DNA of 64,000 bases, taken from the NCBI RefSeq assembly GCF_025998175.1, contig NZ_AP026695.1, forward strand, positions 1,304,760 to 1,368,759. The letters run 5' to 3'. The notes under the pieces were generated by a model. That model did not search any database, had not been told where the DNA came from, and worked only from the letters and a program-made list of their open reading frames with translations. Of this stretch, positions 60,686 to 64,000 are shown one piece after another. The position numbers and the translations under genes are program-made. Source of the DNA: Nitrosopumilus zosterae. GTDB taxonomy: Archaea; Thermoproteota; Nitrososphaeria; Nitrososphaerales; Nitrosopumilaceae. Within the stretch, counting starts at the first letter, position 1. Each line of letters starts with the position of its first letter.

Positions 60686-61458
60686 AGCTTGATTACCTCA
60701 AGATTTGTAGTTTTAAGAAGGTCAAGAATTTTTTGTTTGTCAGAACCTAGACCTCTCCAATCTAAAAGTGCAGCAGTTGCCATCTTGTTTTGCGAAATAA
60801 TGTGGGAAAATAATTCTGTATCAAGATTTTCCAATGCATGTTTTGGAATGACTGTACCTAATGCATATTTTCCATCAAGTAATTCATCAGTAAACTTTGA
60901 AGGATAATGAGTTCCACCAAAACAAACTGCAACTGGGTTTTCTGGGATTGGTTCAGACATTACTTGATGAACTAGGGAAGCTACTGAATTACATAAAGAT
61001 TCATCAGTCCATTGTTTTTCAGTGGTTCCTATCTCAATGAATATTGATGGTTTTGTTAATGCAGAAGGACCATGATGCGTTGCCTCTATGGTAATTTGAA
61101 ATTCTGGGAATTTGGGTTGGTTTTTCTTCAATGTTTGCAGATATTTCTTTTGAAGATTAGGGTGAGGAATTGCAATTTCTCGATCACGTCCCCCAAACTT
61201 TGCTTCAGAAAAATTTCCTGTGCTATGGCATGTCAAAGCCAATTGTCCAGACTCTGCAGCATGTTTTGATAAAAATACAAATCCGTCATAATCATATTTT
61301 TCTTCTAACCAATCAGCAGATATGGCAGGGGTTGGAATAATCATCAAGTCATAATATTTTCCGTGGAAAATATCACCATCTTTGGTCATTTCCTTTGAAA
61401 GAAATTTGGCCATGTTGTGACCTGCCGGGTCATCTTGATACGCAACTAACAGTTCCAT
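60682..61458 (-). CDS. dtdA: D-aminoacyl-tRNA deacylase, archaeal type (DTD2)
   Basis: A 258-residue enzyme with FLSKHAAESGQLALTCHSTG, EATHHGPSALTKPSIFIEIG and AVCFGGTHYPSKFTDELL, the DTD2/GEK1 signatures including catalytic His residues. It removes D-amino acids from tRNA. The ATG at 61458 (MELLVAYQDDPAG) is the family start; a longer frame to 61581 would cross the promoter region and secE. It diverges from secE. Confidence 0.93.
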   Translation of the reverse strand: MELLVAYQDDPAGHNMAKFLSKEMTKDGDIFHGKYYDLMIIPTPAISADWLEEKYDYDGFVFLSKHAAESGQLALTCHSTGNFSEAKFGGRDREIAIPHPNLQKKYLQTLKKNQPKFPEFQITIEATHHGPSALTKPSIFIEIGTTEKQWTDESLCNSVASLVHQVMSEPIPENPVAVCFGGTHYPSKFTDELLDGKYALGTVIPKHALENLDTELFSHIISQNKMATAALLDWRGLGSDKQKILDLLKTTNLEVIKL

Positions 61459-61536
61459 GAGATAAGAGATATAAAGACACCTTATTAATTTCCAGCAATG
61501 AACCCTAGGCAGACTTTGAAAAATATGGTAAATACC

Positions 61537-61671
61537 ATGAAAATGGCTAAAAAACCAGACAAAGATGAGTATCAACAGCATCTCAGATTAGTTTTGATGG
61601 GAATTGCAGGTGTTGGAGCTATTGGATTTACTATTCAGTTTGTCTTTTCGGTAATTACATTTGGAAGGTAA
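61537..61671 (+). CDS. secE: Protein translocase subunit SecE (Sec61 gamma)
   Basis: A 44-residue protein with an N-terminal basic amphipathic segment (MAKKPDKDEYQQHLRLVL) and one membrane helix MGIAGVGAIGFTIQFVFSVI. It is the single-helix partner of SecY, which lies at 48702. It precedes spt5 as in most archaea. The ATG could be 61537, 61543 or 61525; 61537 is used. Confidence 0.82.
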   Translation: MKMAKKPDKDEYQQHLRLVLMGIAGVGAIGFTIQFVFSVITFGR

Positions 61672-61673
61672 AA

Positions 61674-62132
61674 TTGTCTGAAGAAATAAAATCACATTTG
61701 TTTGCAATCAGAACCACTGGTGGACAAGAAAAAGTGGTAATGCGATTATTAGAAGCAAAGGCTAACGCTAATCAAATTAATATTCAATCAGTGCTGCTAG
61801 TTGACAATCTAAAGGGATATGTCGTAATTGAGGCAATCAATCCAAGTGATGCATATATGGCAGTTGAAGGAGTTAGACACATTCGGGGCCAATTAAGAGG
61901 AGAATTAGAGTTTAAAGATATAGAAGGATATCTAATTAAGAAATCAACAGTTTCACAATTAGCAGTAGACAACATAGTAGAGATTACAGGCGGTCCATTC
62001 AAGGGAATGAAAGCGACAATCACAAGAATTGATGTTGACAAAGAAGAGGCAACCGTAGTTTTGCTTGATGCGTCATACCAATTACCAGTAACAGTAGATG
62101 CAAACTACCTAAAGATCTCAAGTGAGGCTTAG
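61674..62132 (+). CDS. spt5: Transcription elongation factor Spt5 (NusG family)
   Basis: A 152-residue protein with an NGN domain (LFAIRTTGGQEKVVMRLLEA) and a C-terminal KOW domain (DNIVEITGGPFKGMKATITR). It pairs with Spt4 and clamps RNA polymerase. TTG start 2 bp after the secE stop. Confidence 0.94.
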   Translation: MSEEIKSHLFAIRTTGGQEKVVMRLLEAKANANQINIQSVLLVDNLKGYVVIEAINPSDAYMAVEGVRHIRGQLRGELEFKDIEGYLIKKSTVSQLAVDNIVEITGGPFKGMKATITRIDVDKEEATVVLLDASYQLPVTVDANYLKISSEA

Positions 62133-62167
62133 GAAGGATTAAATTTTCAATTTGAGTTGACAAGATA

Positions 62168-62647
62168 ATGGGAGAACAAAAAGTATCATCATTAGTAACA
62201 GGTGGAGGAGCATCAGCAGGTCCACCATTGGGTCCAGCACTTGGACCATTAGGGGTGAACATCATGGAGGTCATTCAAGCAATTAATGATAAAACAAAAG
62301 ACTTTGAGGGAATGAAAGTTCCAGTCACAGTGATTGTTAATACAGATACAAAAAAGTACGATATCGAGATTGGCATCCCATCAGCTGCTGCACTGATCAT
62401 GAAAGAAGCAGGAATTCAAAAAGGTTCAGGTGCTTCAGGTTCTACTTGGGTAGGAGATGTAACATTAGACTCAGTAATCAAAGTAGCAAACACAAAGCTA
62501 GAGAAATCTTATGCATCATCACTAAAGTCAGTTGCAAAAACAATCATTGGAACGTGTCTTGCATTAGGAGTCAAAGTAGAAGGAAAGACTCCAAAAGAAA
62601 TTACAGCTGAAATTAATGAAGGCAAATGGGACGCAAAATTCCAATAA
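62168..62647 (+). CDS. rpl11: Ribosomal protein uL11
   Basis: A 159-residue protein with GPPLGPALGPLGVNIMEVIQ and the C-terminal rRNA-binding GVKVEGKTPKEI. It is the third gene of the secE-spt5-uL11 run. Confidence 0.95.
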   Translation: MGEQKVSSLVTGGGASAGPPLGPALGPLGVNIMEVIQAINDKTKDFEGMKVPVTVIVNTDTKKYDIEIGIPSAAALIMKEAGIQKGSGASGSTWVGDVTLDSVIKVANTKLEKSYASSLKSVAKTIIGTCLALGVKVEGKTPKEITAEINEGKWDAKFQ

Positions 62648-62702
62648 TAATTCAGCTCTCAAAATACAAGTTCTTTAAATTTTAAAAAAATTGCAACTAA
62701 AC

Positions 62703-62878
62703 ATGTCAATTCCCACATACAATGACAAACGCATACAAATCTTTGAAGTAAAATCAGATTCAAATCTCGATGTTTGATCTGTGGAAAAAAACACAATGTT
62801 ATCACATATCAAAAAAGTTCAGAGAAAAAGTTTCCCACAGACATACTAAGTATTTCAGATTCCTACTTCCATGATTAG
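62703..62878 (+). pseudogene. Small CxxC gene, apparently frameshifted
   Basis: ATG at 62703 follows a TTTAAATTTT TATA element at 62674-62683 by about 25 nt. The first frame gives MSIPTYNDKRIQIFEVKSDS then NLDV and stops at 62775. The next frame continues RCLICGKKHNVITYQKSS and reaches a stop at 62876-62878. Joining them with one added base near 62765-62768 yields a protein of about 58 residues with a CLIC motif. I read this as a broken or mis-sequenced small zinc-finger gene. The same DNA as two separate short frames is the alternative. Confidence 0.4.
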
Positions 62879-62950
62879 TTTCCCAAAGGATAGCAACTAG
62901 AGAAACATGGAATCAAAATAAACAGCAGATAATTTATTTCAGATTCAAAG

Positions 62951-63406
62951 TTATTGGATAAGATAAACTGGGTCTTTGTCTGTTTTTTGTAACTCTACAA
63001 AGGTTTCAGAATTTTGAATTCCTGGCACCTTTCCTATTTTTTCAATGACTATAGTATGAAGAGCTTCAAGATCTTTTGCATAGACCTTGATAATAATATC
63101 AAATCTGCCAGTAACCTCAGAAATTGATACTACTTCCGGTATTTCCATAAATAATTTGTGAATGGCATCCTTTTGTTTTGGATCTCGATTAATTCCAACT
63201 GATGCCTTGACCCCAATTCCTAACAATGAATCATCTATTACAACTGTGAATTTTTTGATCAATTTTTTCTTCATCAATCTCTTGATTCTGCTATATAGTA
63301 CAGATGCGTTTATTCCAAGTTTTTTAGATAATGTAGGAACAGAAATAGATCCATCACGAGTCAATTCAAAAAGTAATTTCATATCAAGTTCATCAAAACG
63401 GTGCAA
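62951..63406 (-). CDS. Lrp/AsnC-family transcriptional regulator
   Basis: A 151-residue protein with a winged HTH (MKLLFELTRDGSISVPTLSK, then SVLYSRIKRLMKK) and a RAM ligand domain (SEVTGRFDIIIKVYAKDLEA). It forms dimers or octamers and usually senses amino acids. It lies between the uL11 and uL1 genes on the opposite strand. Confidence 0.9.
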   Translation of the reverse strand: MHRFDELDMKLLFELTRDGSISVPTLSKKLGINASVLYSRIKRLMKKKLIKKFTVVIDDSLLGIGVKASVGINRDPKQKDAIHKLFMEIPEVVSISEVTGRFDIIIKVYAKDLEALHTIVIEKIGKVPGIQNSETFVELQKTDKDPVYLIQ

Positions 63407-63572
63407 CTTAATCGAAAACAGATTTTATGATTTAATATATGTAGGTTTTGAGAAATAATTCCTCCAGATTTACAAGATTTAATTGAAAAATTGTAATTTT
63501 TCTAAAATTGTGGGCAACTAAAAACCTCATTCTCTAAACGATTTTAAGTAGGCTTTTTTGAAAATGTTCGTA

Positions 63573-64000
63573 ATGATCACAGAGACTCAGTTGGCAGACA
63601 TGATAAAACAAGCAAAGGCTGCTACAAAACCAAAAAAGTTTACGCAGTCAATTGAGTTAATTGCCAATTTCAAAGATATCGATGTAAAGAAAGGATTTGC
63701 CCTAAACGAAGTAGTTCAACTTCCAAAGACTACTTCTCCAGCAACTGTTTGCATAATGGCAACAGGAGAGATGGGTCAGAAAGCAAAACAAGCAAATGCA
63801 GATTCTGTGATCGGAACTGAAGAATTAGATAAATTTGCATCGAACAAAAGAGAATCTCGAAAATTCATTAACAAATATGATTTCTTTTTAGCAGATACCA
63901 AAGTAATGCCAACAGTCGGTAAGACTTTGGGTCAACTTTTAGGCCCTAGAGGAAAAATGCCAACGCCGGTTCCTTTTGATGCACCAATTGACGCATTCTT
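63573..64000 (+). CDS. rpl1: Ribosomal protein uL1, cut by window edge
   Basis: The first 142 residues are visible, with MPTVGKTLGQLLGPRGKMPT, the L1 signature. An ATG at 63573 fits a TTTTAAG TATA box at 63542-63548; another ATG at 63564 is too near it. The rest lies beyond base 64000. Confidence 0.92.
   Translation, partial: MITETQLADMIKQAKAATKPKKFTQSIELIANFKDIDVKKGFALNEVVQLPKTTSPATVCIMATGEMGQKAKQANADSVIGTEELDKFASNKRESRKFINKYDFFLADTKVMPTVGKTLGQLLGPRGKMPTPVPFDAPIDAF

Noticed and set aside
61459-61581. N-terminal extension of DTD2
   Set aside because: The family begins at MELLVAYQDDPAG; the extension overlaps secE on the other strand.

Overview
The window is one stretch of a low-GC archaeal chromosome. 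It most resembles a marine ammonia-oxidising thaumarchaeon of the Nitrosopumilus type. Pointers are archaeal ribosomal proteins (eL32, eL19, eL18, eL37), the exosome superoperon, archaeal AdkA, Cmk and DTD2, a coenzyme F420 ligase, an ESCRT-III (CdvB-like) protein, a two-domain multicopper oxidase fused to a plastocyanin domain, secreted proteins with W-[IV]-K-N-N-A-G-W-W repeats, and TATA boxes about 25-30 nt before start codons (leaderless mRNAs). The assignment is inferred from gene content; no rRNA gene is present.

Layout. 1-5.0 kb: truncated cation/proton antiporter, a probable C/D box sRNA, a 35-residue CxxC protein behind an operator-like palindrome, a long coiled-coil protein and a membrane GT2 glycosyltransferase. 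5-10 kb: long ferredoxin, two two-domain sulfurtransferases, NAD kinase, NOB1 and an XPF-type nuclease. 10.1-13.9 kb: prefoldin beta, Pcc1, eL37, Rrp42, Rrp41, Rrp4 and SBDS in one leftward operon. 13.9-16.6 kb: rightward RpoD, eL18, uL13, uS9 and a sugar nucleotidyltransferase. 16.6-20.4 kb: two consecutive aconitase-family LeuCD pairs. 20.5-31 kb: an aRF1/Vms1-like GGQ protein, CofE, small conserved unknowns, a 2-oxoacid:ferredoxin oxidoreductase, a 2-hydroxyacid dehydrogenase and an LhgO-like oxidase. 31-45 kb is the accessory part: secreted and membrane proteins, two paralogous ribbon-helix-helix regulators, a CAP-domain remnant, a Ca/Na exchanger, a winged-helix regulator, a CdvB-like protein and the multicopper oxidase. 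45.3 kb: intron-containing tRNA-Ser(GGA). 45.5-55 kb: a long leftward information-processing block (prefoldin alpha, FtsY, ArgF, uL18, uS5, uL30, uL15, SecY, AdkA, EMC3-like insertase, Cmk, Cbf5). 55-59.4 kb: superoxide dismutase, membrane subtilase and PEP carboxykinase with an apparent N-terminal frameshift. 59.5-64 kb: eL32-eL19, MGMT, DTD2, SecE-Spt5-uL11, an Lrp regulator and the start of uL1.

How the genes work together. Most operons serve translation and protein export: ribosomal proteins, exosome, SBDS, NOB1, Cbf5, SecY, SecE, FtsY, the EMC3-like protein and the two prefoldins. Metabolic genes serve anabolism from fixed carbon: the ferredoxin-linked 2-oxoacid oxidoreductase, PEPCK, LeuCD for leucine (and perhaps lysine), ArgF, and CofE for F420. 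The least understood material is at 1.1-1.4 kb, 20.8-21.9 kb, 31-45 kb and at two apparent single-base frameshifts (about 59.4 and 62.77 kb). I found no CRISPR array, transposase or prophage.
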